Origin: Stromatinia cepivora
Lineage: Eukaryota > Ascomycota > Leotiomycetes > Helotiales > Sclerotiniaceae
Assembly (NCBI GenBank): GCA_014898415.1
Contig: RCTD01000018.1
Location: 997,001-1,061,000 of the forward strand
Length of the DNA stretch: 64,000 nt
Reading direction: 5' to 3'
The position numbers and the translations under genes are program-made. Below are positions 10,085 through 21,230 of this stretch, piece after piece. The notes under the pieces were generated by a model. The model was not told where the DNA came from, made no database searches, and saw only the letters and a program-made list of their open reading frames with translations. The number at the start of each line of letters is the position of its first letter. Position 1 is the stretch's first letter.

Positions 10085-12726
10085 ATGTCGAGGATGGGAC
10101 GACAGCAATCGCATGATTCGCACCAAAGGCCTGGACGCTTCTCACTCTGGCCTGGGAGAAGAACAACCATCACAACTACCACAAGGGAAGAACCTGCTAT
10201 AGCTAGTAGCTCTGGGTTGATGATTGATGTATGCTCCCAAAATATTCTTATTGATTACCCCTTCATTTCGTTAACATCGCCGTAGCCCCCTCATAGCGAT
10301 CTGATCGTTAGCTCTCCCGTTCTTCTCCCGGAAATCGAATCAACCAAATCTAATTTGTTGCAAGATATCTTCATCGGCGCGTTGCACGATCCTAATTACA
10401 TACAATTGCAAGAAAATGTGAGAAGGCTGCGCAGAGCGCTGGTGGGACCGGAACCTAAAAATGTAGATGCCACCTGGGAAGTTTACAAAAGGCAAAGAGA
10501 GGAATCCCTGGAAAATTGTCGAAAATTAATTGAGAAATCACGTAAGTCCTTTGTTTATTATAAAATCCATTTACGATCTTATCCTATTTGTTCATGGAAC
10601 TGAAAAGTACGACAAATCTAGAGGAGCATCATGCTCGGAACCCATCATTTGAATCCAGCATAGGTCCGTTGGATACGCGATCATCTCTCAGCAGCGGGTC
10701 AGGCAATGATGCATCTTTACCATTTCAGATCAATAACCAGTGGCTATCAGCTATTCGCGATTATAAAGCATTCCAGGAAACACTTCTCAACACCCTTCAT
10801 ACTTCTCTTGTGGTGACGTACACTGCTTATGAACCAGATGCATCTCAACGCCAGCTTGAGATCTTCCTAGCAGATAAAGAGCATCGCAAAAGTGTTATTA
10901 CAAAATGGCGAGACACCAGTGTTCGTCGAGTGAGGTCGGAAAAGCCAGAATTCTTCGAAAAGTACAAGATACGATCTTTGAACTTCGATAAACTGAAGCA
11001 TGATATCGAAGAATCGGAAAGCTTATTCGATACAGGTCATACACCAAATAGAGTCGTTCGTGAATCTGTCATCTATAAGAATGGGGACACAATCTTAGAG
11101 TTTGCAAACCGCCCTTCCGATAGTTTTCCGATCATCAGATTTCGTGTGTCATCCCATTTTTTGAGCCCAGACGATGTGTCGCCCTTATTCTTTCATATGC
11201 TCTCTCCTGGTCCGAATATCCCGGTAAGTATGATGAATGATCTGCCCAAAGCACCATCCAAGATTGTTGGAAAAGACGGAATTGGAGTAAATGTCTATCG
11301 CATGCCACAGATGGAGCCCAACAACCACGAGACGTTGGCTCTCCTGCTTCATGCTATCCATGGACACACCCAAAGGCTTCCACGGGACGATATTGATTTT
11401 CCAATGTTTGTTAGTATCGCAGATGTATGCCTAAGGTACAGGTGCACATCCCCGGTAGAGTTACAAGTGGAGTATCGATGGCTACCTCAATGGGAATCCC
11501 GAGCGGCTGAGAGCAATCCTGAAGGACTCCTCCTTATTGCGTACACATTTGGCGCAAGAGATCTATTTACACGTATCTCTCGAAGCATTATCCTTAACTC
11601 GAAAGACGATGATGATACTCAAGGTACAGAACTTTGGCCACAAGTTATCAAAGATACGATTAGAACACGAAGGGCTATATACATGGAACAAATCCTTGAT
11701 TACTGTGCAAGCGTCATAAATGAGTACCTTCAAAGGCCACGGCAGAATGCAGAGAGACCAGTTCATGTAGGATCACTTGAACTGTCCACGGTACGATGCC
11801 CAAGAGGATCCCATACCTGCGATGCCACCAACCTAGGCTGGCTTATGCTGGTTTACAACGAACTGGGTGTTTCTCCTCTTTCTCCTAAACCATCATCAAA
11901 GCGCAGTCTAAAGGAATTGATCGACTGCTTGAGACTAATGCCTAGTCCCCCTCAGACTCATATTGGTGTCTGTGATTTTGCTCCTAACTTTAGGAGCAAA
12001 ATCAACGACATCTCGAACACCATTATAGGCCTTACACTTCACGATGTCTCCGGCCAACATGGATGGGCATTAAGTAAGGGTAAGGGTCCACAAGATATGG
12101 CTTCGGAAGAAATCTTCGAGCTGCCAGCTCAAGTTAGTACAAAAGAGTGTATCGTTGAGGTCGAAAAAGTAAAAGAGGCAACCAGAGACGCCGTTAGCCT
12201 ACGCATTTTGTCACTCCTCGATAACCTCGAGGATCTTCATGCGGCGGCAATGATCGATAAGACATTCTATGGGGCCTATATAAAGAATGAAGGAAGGTTA
12301 CTTCGAAACATAGTAAAGGCCGGGTTGAAAAATGTCTCCTCAACAGCTGAAACACAAATTAGCCCAGCGGACCGGACGAATTCAGATCCTGCAGAGTCTT
12401 TGGAAGCTACTGCTGTCGATCTTATCGACGACTCTGAATCTGCGGTGTCTTCCGTCTCGGAGAGTGAATCCTTTACTGCCCCTGATGAGGATCCATATGA
12501 TGTTTCACCGCCATTAACACCAACTGATATATCTGCAATGCCCATACCTACATCCGAAGAAGAGGCTCGAGAGTTCCTCATGCGAAACGTTGAAGCTACC
12601 AGTCGGGCGTGGGCGATGAGAGATTCGCTGCAGCCTCACAGAAGGCACGTGGATTCAATTCAAAACGAAAAATTCCTGGCAGGCGACTTCTCACACGTAG
12701 AGGACAAAGCTCTAACAGAGGAATAG
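10085..12726 (+). CDS. Large BTB/POZ-like protein of unknown function, 834 aa
   Basis: Model: exon 10085-10228, intron 10229-10285 (GTATGC...GTTAAC...GTAG), exon 10286-10541, intron 10542-10621 (GTAAGT...CTAG), exon 10622-12726. Frames join without a stop. The acceptor at 10621 is needed to keep frame; one at 10607 would not. The middle part, about residues 285-420, resembles the BTB-like fold of fungal transcriptional and nuclear proteins: FRVSSHFLSPDDVSPLFFHM, then a Leu-rich LLLHAIHGH and SIADVCLRYRCTSPVELQVE. The N-terminus is basic and Ser/Thr-rich. The C-terminus is acidic and disordered (SVSESESFTAPDEDPYD). No enzyme motif is seen. The BTB assignment is by pattern only. Confidence 0.7.
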
Positions 12727-13017
12727 AGCAAACAGTCACGGCCTGAGAGGGATAAGGCTATGAACGTCAGAGGATAGTAGCATTTTCCGTAATTTACTTT
12801 TGAGGTTCTTCAGCGTAGTGTTATTAGTCAGGATTAGGATAACAAATAGACGATTACGATGATGAATAATGAGCATTCGGAAAAGTAAGAAGGCGCAATA
12901 TACCCGTTCCAAAAATGGTAGGATGTCAAAATCATATTTCATAGTTTTTAGATGTAGTTGGAGATTCTTGGATGGTTATCAATATATACTCAATGAACTC
13001 AAGGAATGGTACTCAAC

Positions 13018-13501
13018 TTACTCGATCAAATTCCCGTCTGGGTCTCTACAATAAACACTTCTCAGCTTGCCTCGGGCACCTGTGCGATTCACAATCCCCT
13101 CGTCGGTCTTCTCGGGACTCAAATCTACCATCTCCACACCAGCATCTATTAGACGTCTACGAACATCTTTCACATCATCATCCGTCAGAAAGCATAAATC
13201 TGCACTTCCATCTTTCACATTCTGAGCTTTGGGTTCAAATTCCTAATATTTTTTAAATTGGTTTAGATGTCATGAAGTGACAGGGTAAAGGCAAAGTTAC
13301 CTTTCCAAGCTCATGTAGATTTATTTTTTGTGAGCCAAAGACCAAAGAATGACGTGTTATATCTGGTGTGGCGCTTGAGACGAACTGTTCAGATTGCATG
13401 CCCAGATTTGTCTTATACCATTGGGTGGTGCGGAGTATGGAGGCAACTGTTAGGACGAGGTGGTCGAGAGATTTGATATGTGCTGCTGGTGCGGAAGTCA
13501 T
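13018..13501 (-). CDS. VOC/glyoxalase-fold protein, 141 aa or longer
   Basis: Model (minus): exon 13501-13301, intron 13300-13243 (GTAACT...TTAG), exon 13242-13018. The first half has the typical IKSLDHLVLTV strand and TTQWYKTNLGM. The second half has DLCFLTDDDVKDVRRRLIDAG and the closing SVYCRDPDGNLIE, in which the final Glu is the usual metal ligand. The VOC fold covers glyoxalases, dioxygenases and resistance proteins, so the reaction is unknown. The frame stays open upstream to ATGs at 13594 and 13654. The 13594 start would add a basic, Ser/Thr-rich segment that could be a mitochondrial presequence. Confidence 0.85.
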
Positions 13502-13899
13502 TTTTCTGATGTGTTTAAGATTGGTGGGGTTGAACAATTTTGGGATGCTTCTCGTGAAAGTAGAAACTGTACCGTGAACTAATTGAGATATCATGATAGA
13601 GCACGAAACAAGTAACTGATTGATTGCTTTTGCCCCTTGCCTTGTGCACCTCATTTCTCACCAAGTCAATAGCCGAGGCACCCCGCGACGGAGATTGCCG
13701 TCATCTGCAAGTGAAGCTCAGAAAAAGTTTCAATAAATATCACCATCATAATAATATGCATGAAATTCCACAATGGCTTGTTTATAACTTGTAAATAGGC
13801 ACATACTTGATATAGCCTACTTCTGTCATTACTATTAAGAATATTACGAAGACCTATGATTTATTTACTCTCACGTTTATACCATTGACATAATCCAAA

Positions 13900-15540
13900 A
13901 TGTCGAATTTGATCAATCGCGTGGGCAGTTCCTCACAAGCACGGTTTACAGCTACTGCCCTTGTATCTGGTGCGGTAGTAGCAGGTGCAATTTTCAGTTA
14001 CCAGGCTTTGAGGAGGCAAGAGAAAGTGGAAGACTTGAAGAGCTCGATACCTAGTTTGGGACGAGATCATCATGCTGATTTGGTATGTCGAGATTTACCG
14101 CCTGGAAAGAGAACGGGATTGGATTCAAGTGCTTACGCTGACGAAAGAAGTGAAGCTTACGGATATGGGAATCGCCCCCAAGGGTACGGGCATAAGTAAA
14201 GAAGATGAGAGAGGTGCTGCATTGGCGGAGAGAGCGAGAAGAGGGGATTATGATGATGGTACTTTCGATCCTTCAGGAAGAGACTACGGGCATAACTGAT
14301 TTGTGCAGAACTCATTTTAGAACAATTAGCCCGGAACCGAGTATTCCTGAAAGACGATGGGCTAGAAAAGTTGCGCTCAGCATTTGTCGTTGTGGTTGGT
14401 TGTGGAGGTGTTGGATCGCATTGCACAGCAGCTCTTGCGCGTTCAGGTGTTTCACATATACGTCTCATTGATTTTGACCAAGTTACCCTCTCATCTCTTA
14501 ATCGACATGCTGTTGCAACACTCGCAGATGTTGGCACACCAAAAGTGGGATGTTTGAAGAATCGTCTACAACAAATCACGCCATGGGTAAATTTCGATTT
14601 GAGGAACGAACTTTTCCATGCCAAAGCAGCCGACTCTTTACTTGCAGAATGGAATGGTAGAAAGCCGGATTATATTGTGGATGCTATTGATAATATTGAT
14701 AGTAAGGTGGAATTGCTGGAATATTGTTACAAAAACAAACTGCCAGTGATTTCATCCATGGGCGCAGGATGCAAATCTGACCCTACCAGAGTCTTTGTTG
14801 GAGATATCTCTGCTAGCACAGATGATCCCCTCTCTCGTTCCACTCGAAGGAGGCTTCGTTTACTAGGTATCACATCCGGTATCAACGTGGTATACTCAAC
14901 AGAAAAGCCTGGACCAGGAAAAGCGCAACTGTTGCCCCTACCCGAGGAGGAATTCAAGAAAGGCTCAGTCGGAGACTTGGGTGTTTTACCCGATTTCCGC
15001 GTGCGGATATTGCCAGTTTTAGGCACTATGCCCGCTGTCTTCGGATATGTTGTTGCCAACCATTTGATCCTTCAGATCACAGGTTATCCATGCGAATATG
15101 TACCCGCCAAAGGTCGAGAAAAGATGTATGATGGGGTACTGGCTCAATTGCAAGGCTTTGAAGAAAAACTCGCTCGGGCAACTACTGCAAACGAAGATGC
15201 ACAAGGATTGAAAGTCCCATTAACATCGGCCGATGTGGGATACATAGTTGAGGAAGTGTATAAAGGAAAGTCGGCGCTCAGTGGGATATCAACCAGATTA
15301 GCGTTGACGAGATGGAGGAAACCCGAGGAGGGGAGTACACTGGATGCAAGTGTCGATGGTCAGAAGGCGAGTAAAGTTAGAGCGAGAGATTTGGTATGTC
15401 TGACAAGGGAGGAGGCAACAAGACACGAGAAACTGGTTTTTAAGGAGGGCAAGAAACTAGAAGAAGTGTATGATAGTGCGACTATAGAGAAGGTCGAGGC
15501 GAGGATTAGAGAGGAAATTGGGTATGAGAAGTATAGATGA
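13900..15540 (+). CDS. tRNA threonylcarbamoyladenosine dehydratase (TCD family), 496 aa
   Basis: E1-like ThiF-fold enzyme that cyclises t6A37 of tRNA to ct6A using ATP. The yeast homologues Tcd1/Tcd2 sit at the mitochondrial outer membrane. Model: exon 13900-14082, intron 14083-14182, exon 14183-14258, intron 14259-14308, exon 14309-15540. The joined sequence reads ...RRGDYDD then ELILEQLARNRVFLKDDGLE, a hallmark of the family, which fixes both splice sites. VVVGCGGVGSHC is the ATP-binding loop. LIDFDQVTLSSLNRHAVAT supplies the Asp, Asn and Arg used for adenylation. DAIDNIDSK follows. Residues about 17-37 (TATALVSGAVVAGAIFSYQA) form an N-terminal membrane anchor, consistent with a mitochondrial outer-membrane location. 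Confidence 0.9.
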
Positions 15541-17107
15541 GAAATAAATAAAAGATTGATAGACTGTAGTGATGGTTTATATATCCGCTTACTGTCAATT
15601 CCTCGTTGACACTTGAGTATATACCAATTCAGTACGAATTGAGCCATCGTTCTTGAAGCCACACAAGATATATAGAACTATCAGAGCAAAGCTGCTTGAT
15701 TCTTTTTGATTTCCAGATTAAGCAGATCCAAAATCTCAACTGTGTTTCTAGCAAGTGCAGATGAGCTTACCACACACAAACCATTCCTACAGACCATACT
15801 ATTTATTCAGAAGAGAAATAACAGACCACCTCGGGAATACCGTCAACAATACAATTATCCATTCAACTATTGAATGAAATCTACTTTTGAAAAGATTCAA
15901 GGTAAATAAGTTTAACTCTTTTTACATTTTTATCCGTTTTTCAATTTGTTCTTGATTTCATGATTCCAGTTAATTCAAAACATTTGTGTGCTTCGTATGG
16001 GTCAACTTTGGCCTGTTTTTTTGTTTCTTGGTGTAGTCGTGCATTCAGTATATCACCAAACAACCCAAAATTTGCAACATACAACCATACGATGAAGAAA
16101 CTGAGCTACTCTCTACCTTACTATACCAGCAATGATGCTGGATTTAAACAAAGCTGTATGCACGGTACTTGGTTAGGTTAAGCATCGTTGGTTCGAATAC
16201 TATAGCTGAAAAGATCTACCTGGCAAGCTGGTACCGACGCGGAAATTAGAAAAAAAGAGGGCTTCCCCGGAATAGCCCAATTTTTCTCTCTTGGTATCCA
16301 ATCGTAAGCATTTCTTCCACGTTTTGCTCCCATTCGTGGTAGACTAGCTACTTCAGTAATAGTCAGCCCATTTTTGAAATAGCAAGACCCCCTGCATTAG
16401 TCATGAATTGGATAGAATAAGCGAATGTAATTTTGCTTTCAGCTTGTTTATATCAATCTAGATGACTATTTTTGCTATCATCGTTCCATGATGGCACGTG
16501 CATGAGCATCGACCTTCAGATCTTTTAAGATCTAGATTTTACACAACTAACCCGGGCTCGTGGTAACAGTCCTTGGTCGCATTGAGACCAGAGAACGGGA
16601 TGTTCAAGCTTCTCGGTACCAATAGTCCGTTTTAGCTTCAGTCATAGATCTAGAGATATCCACTTCCTGATCGTTTCTCCCTCTACGTGGATCTAAAAAT
16701 GTACAGATACAATAGTTCTAGAAACTGTTTTTCTCCATTCCCCTGTATGAGAAAAGGTACGTGCTGCTTATGTGCCTAGTCCCGAGTTCAGGAAGGCCTA
16801 GCACCACAGTTCAGAACTCCACAATTTAAGCTATTGATCTTGGCAGCAGCGTTTAGCATTCAGCCTCGATATGTTTTCATGGTGGCTTGAATTTTATCGC
16901 TATTATGAGAAGCAGACTGCGGGACCATTGTCCCCGGACATGTCCGAATGCGAGAGCTCCTCTGACATGGCACAATATGGGAGATGCAGTTTCAAGAAGT
17001 ACTTATTTCAATGGCATGCCGACTTGCAAAGTTTTTCTCGGATCGAGATTGTCGACTCTTCAAAACTTTCTTTCATTTCTTAGAGTTATAGAAAAATAAT
17101 CGTCACG
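15541..17107. other. Intergenic region upstream of the surface-protein gene
   Basis: About 1.6 kb with no gene recognised. Small open frames (15960-16181, 16871-17083) have no family resemblance. The last 200 bp probably form the leader of the next gene. Confidence 0.5.
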
Positions 17108-18691
17108 ATGTTTTCCACGCTCCTTCCATTCGTTGTCCTTGCGACTCCAGTCTTTTCCGTCATTTTGTCAAATGGCACCGCCTTAACTTCAGCACCTGAC
17201 GATCAATTGTCATGCACCACATCATTCGCTTCAATACAACCATTCACGGTTATTACATCCGTTGAGACATTGACATCAACCCAGATTGATACCAGCATAA
17301 TCACCTACACTCCTTCCATTTCCTTGACCTTAATGCCTACCACCCTTACAGTTGGTGAATTCGCCACAGTTACTGAAACAATAACAATTCCTCAAGTTAC
17401 CGACACTTTTAACAGTATATCAACTATCCTCGATACGGTCATTGTCACAAGTACTGTTGTTGACGCCGAGTCTGACACCGTCACCACGACAATTACTGGA
17501 AGCCCATCAACCGTTTCCATTGCAGCTCGGAATGGCTTCACACCGATTGCTTCAGCCAACGTTGGTGCAGTCAAGCGCGGCGAATGTGGACCTATTCAGC
17601 CTTCTCAGAAACCAGTGACCATCACAGTCACAGTGACATCTACCCTTACTTATGAAAAGGATACATACCATACTGTGACCAAGCCAGGCCAGTCGAATAA
17701 CCAAGAGCCAACCACCTTGAAGTCTTTCACGAAAACCACCTCAGCTTTTCAATATACTTCAGTGAATGAAGAACAAAGTACAGGAAATCGAGGACCAATC
17801 CCATCTTCATCTTCCTCTAGACATTATTACTACAACACTACATCTCATTACATTGTCGGCTCCGGCACAGCACCAACAATCGTCAAAGCCATCGGCACAG
17901 CTATCAGCAGCAACATCAGCCCAATTCAAAACGCAACGTCTTCCATCTATGCCCCAACTGGTGTCACCACTTCCAGGAGAGTTAGTTTTACCCCTATCAT
18001 CAGTGCAAACTCAACTTTCGGTTCCGGCACTGCATACAGCAGTTCGACACCCACAACCACAATCGCCATCATTGGAATCAGCACATCCTACCCAGCATCC
18101 ATCGGATGCACAGCAACTGTAAAGATTGATTCCACCACCACAATCACCCAAACAGCATCTTCAACCATCACCAACCTCGCCACTCCCTACATCACTGAAA
18201 CCTCCACTTCCACCATCACCACCACCACGAGTGTAATGCTCGACGACGCCTCCACGACCCTAATCTCCACCCTAATTTCCACCATCTCCAGCACCATTGC
18301 CGCCACATCCACCACCACCCTCACCATCACGCAAACCGTCAGCGAAGTTTCCGGCGCAACCCCAACTTTCTACGCGGCCTGCGGCGCTAACAATGTCATC
18401 TCATCCTTCAACGGACAAATCATTACGCAAAACCGATTCCTGAATAACGTTCTCGCGGCCACCACTGCGGGTTCAGCATACGATTGTTGCGTAGCTTGTC
18501 AGACGGCTGCAGCTGGTTGTGCAGGGTCCTTGTATCTTGGTAGTGGAGCTTGTTATCTGTCTGCTAATGCGGGAACGTGTGATGGGAGTGTTGTGGCGAA
18601 TTACTTTTATACGTCGGCGGGGACTACTTCTAATGGGTTTTATGTTTCCAATGGACCGTGTGGACAGCAGCAATTTCACTCGATGGGGTAG
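17108..18691 (+). CDS. Secreted Ser/Thr-rich cell-surface protein with C-terminal Cys domain, 527 aa
   Basis: A signal peptide (MFSTLLPFVVLATPVFSVIL) is followed by about 400 residues rich in Thr, Ser, Ile and Val with TST/TIT/TTT runs. This is an O-mannosylation-prone stalk as in fungal wall proteins and adhesins. The last 100 residues contain a Cys-containing module (YAACGANNVI, YDCCVACQTAAAGCAGSLYL, SGACYLSANAGTCDG) resembling PAN/Apple-like disulphide domains that bind glycans or proteins. No GPI-anchor signal is evident because the end is polar (CGQQQFHSMG), so it is probably secreted or wall-trapped. There are no introns. The strongly C-rich sense strand (ACC/ATC Thr and Ile codons) differs from the neighbouring genes. 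Confidence 0.8.
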   Translation: MFSTLLPFVVLATPVFSVILSNGTALTSAPDDQLSCTTSFASIQPFTVITSVETLTSTQIDTSIITYTPSISLTLMPTTLTVGEFATVTETITIPQVTDTFNSISTILDTVIVTSTVVDAESDTVTTTITGSPSTVSIAARNGFTPIASANVGAVKRGECGPIQPSQKPVTITVTVTSTLTYEKDTYHTVTKPGQSNNQEPTTLKSFTKTTSAFQYTSVNEEQSTGNRGPIPSSSSSRHYYYNTTSHYIVGSGTAPTIVKAIGTAISSNISPIQNATSSIYAPTGVTTSRRVSFTPIISANSTFGSGTAYSSSTPTTTIAIIGISTSYPASIGCTATVKIDSTTTITQTASSTITNLATPYITETSTSTITTTTSVMLDDASTTLISTLISTISSTIAATSTTTLTITQTVSEVSGATPTFYAACGANNVISSFNGQIITQNRFLNNVLAATTAGSAYDCCVACQTAAAGCAGSLYLGSGACYLSANAGTCDGSVVANYFYTSAGTTSNGFYVSNGPCGQQQFHSMG

Positions 18692-18922
18692 TTTGAGTTT
18701 GGGGTGGGAATTGTATGGTTATGTATAAGATTAGAAATGATTTTTTATAGAATAGGATAGAATAGGACATGTATAATGATTAATAATACACCGATGAAGA
18801 ATCTTTATATTTGTACAAATGCCCAGGTTGAGGAATATTTGTTCTTCATACACTGCTTCAAGGGTGTCTTGCATGTTGACAGATATCCTGCAGTTATATT
18901 TTTAGCTAACGCATATTCCACC

Positions 18923-19042
18923 ACATACGACCATAGACTGAAGAGAATTGGGCATCCCGTCCGCTCTGCCATACACAAGCTTCAGATCGGTGGATTAGTA
19001 GTTGGGTGGGTGACCACCAGCGAATCCCCACTGTTGTATGTT
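18923..19042 (+). rRNA. 5S ribosomal RNA
   Basis: A 120-nt match to ascomycete 5S rRNA. The 5' end ACATACGACCATAG pairs with the 3' end GTTGTATGT (helix I). The central CATCCCGTCCGCTCTGCC loop is present, as are the internal pol III control region GTAGTTGGGTGGGTGACC and CCAGCGAATCC. Helix II differs from the Neurospora sequence I recall, but GACTGAAG still pairs with CTTCAGATC, so the change is compensated. A T-rich run (TTTGTTTCCCTTTTGTTT) follows as a pol III terminator. It is a lone, dispersed copy, as is usual for filamentous ascomycetes. Confidence 0.9.
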
Positions 19043-19223
19043 TGTTTCCCTTTTGTTTCCCATCTTCTATTAAAGATTCAAGAGCTTTCTTTTCCGAGGA
19101 GTTCTAATTACCGATGGATTTGTTGGTATAATTTTCTTCTTCCAGGAGCCTGTTCTTTGACCAGCTCACAGAAATTTGTGCCTCGCAAATCACAAATCTA
19201 CCGGCCTAAAACAGATTTGCGAG

Positions 19224-19646
19224 TACGGAGGTTGATGGGGTAAGTATTGTAAGACATTTTTTACCCATATATCGCTGTTTTTCCTGTCTTTTGATGCTGC
19301 TTTAAACAACTTGAATAGATATTGAGCTGTTCTCCCTTCAAATTTCGAATTTTGATTGTATTTCGCAATAATTTGATGATTTTGAAATTTTTAAAATTGA
19401 TATAACCTCTTTTAATAACTTTAGAATAGATTTTTGAATAAAAAATTAATGATTTTGAATGATTTTGAATAATTTTGAATAATTTTAAATAAATAATTGA
19501 GAATTTATAATACTTTAATCACTTAGATTTCACCATACAAATTTTCAACCAGCGTAATGATATTATTAGTCAGAGCCCCTGTCTGTGGAACCAAGCACGG
19601 TCATTTTTTGGTATGTTTTACAATACTTACCCCATCAACCTCCGTA
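19224..19646 (+). mobile_element. 423-bp MITE, copy 1 (TA target site)
   Basis: A non-autonomous element bounded by terminal inverted repeats that begin TACGGAGGTTGATGGGGTAA and extend to about AAGACA, with TA at each end, as for Tc1/mariner-type insertions. The interior is AT-rich with tandem ATTTTGAATG decamers and no coding capacity. It is the same length as the copy at 39535-39957, which lies in inverse orientation. The two differ at 14 positions, all transitions. Confidence 0.93.
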
Positions 19647-21230
19647 GATATACAAATTTATGATTTTGATCAAAATTATACTAAAAAATCTAATTGAATA
19701 AAAACCTTGAAAAAGGATAATATTCTTTAATCAGATTTCGAAGATGATTTTGAAAATGATTTTGAAGGAATAATAAAGAAAATGAAATTATTTGCTTATT
19801 CATCATAAATAAAAGGTTTTTATAAATTCAATGTAAAAGTCACGAATAGCAAAGAATCAACTAGTCTCAATTTGGCTATAAAACTTTTCATTGTCCATTC
19901 TATAAAGGAAATCACTCTCTTTTTAAGCTTAATCGATAAACGATATCGAAACAACGATCCCTGCCATCGGTATACTATACAAAAAGAGTTTCTTCAAATC
20001 CTGAAAATAACAAAATAGCGTATCGCTATCTCTATATTTGAACCCCGCTCACGAATCGCGCATATCTAGTCCCAAATCTAGGTTGATGATCGTAACATTC
20101 AAACCTTTAATCTTCAATAAAATCATGAATTTTTAATATTAGAATAGAAATTATATAATTTAAAAACTGAATATTAGAAGTATTTAGATATCAAATTTCA
20201 GAAAATTATATATAGTATATAATGAAATATAATTAAATGAAATGAAATTGAATTTCATTTGATAGAATTCATCTAACTTCAAAATTTGAATCGATTTAGT
20301 CTAAATCAACGTTTCCTTATAATCAAAACAACTTTTCGAATTGAATCTTAATGAATCTTCGTAAACTTGATTTTGTATAGAAATAATTTGCCTACCTGCT
20401 CATAAATTAAATACCTGAATAGGATTACATTTTGTGATCTAACAAAAAAACAATGATTTCGAAAATGGATATCGATTTGACGCTAAAAGTGCTTCATGTT
20501 TCAGATTAGATTTCTATGAACTGATTAAAGAACAGGCTCTTCTTCTTCTCTTTTGGTGTGGGAGATGGATGGGTGGAAGATGTAATTTCTTGTGGATTTG
20601 AAGGGCTAGCGTGCGTTAATTAGTCGATGGTAGGGGTTGTGATATTGATTTGATGTCCTTGGAATAGAGTGGAGTCTGGATAAAGGTTCAAATTGTTTGG
20701 GTAGCTGATCCATCCCCTGGGCTAAACGATATATGTGATGGTTAAATAGCTTTGGATGTCAAGTCAGATGTACAAATCGCTCTTGCTTTTGAGTGATTTT
20801 AGATGGAATGACGGAGAAAAGTAAGTGGTACTTTGAACAGACGGTATATGTTAGAATCGCATGCATCCCTTCTATGAGGAACTTAAAAACGTCTAGTATA
20901 TTATATACCTTTTGTGGAGGTTCTTAAAGTCTGTGAAATAGAATTCTTCGGAGGTGCTCTCTAATTCAGAATGGAGTTATATATCGGCAATCTCGCCAAG
21001 GTTGTAGCACCTTCCATGTACCTACATATGAAGGTCTCGCCGCATACAGGCTGAAAGGCCTAGGTTGTATAACTTCACCCCGAAGTATACTTGTATTCAT
21101 AAATACACATTATTTATCTGTTCCATATTTGACTCCCAAGAATTAGCTAATCTCTTAGGTAGATATAGGTAGGAATCTAATATATACAAATACAATAATA
21201 GATATACAACCATCTATATCCTCACTCCTA
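19647..21230. other. AT-rich intergenic region with repeat remnants
   Basis: About 1.6 kb downstream of RAD5. It is strongly AT-rich up to about 20500, with ATTTTGAA-type runs and a fragment of the repeat family also seen near 58.5 and 61.2 kb. No gene is seen. Confidence 0.65.
19836..19955 (+). repeat. Diverged repeat family B, fragment 1
   Basis: Shares GTCAC(A/G)AATxGCAAAGAATCAA, the TATAAAACTTTTCATT segment and CGATATCGAAAC with copies at 58545 and 61175. It is the shortest and most diverged of the three. Confidence 0.65.

Noticed and set aside
16160..16205. tRNA-like GGTTCGAATAC
   Set aside because: Flanking bases do not form a T-stem or acceptor stem.
18776..19243. 155-codon open frame on the plus strand
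   Set aside because: It runs through the 5S rRNA gene and into the MITE terminus, so it is a chance frame.
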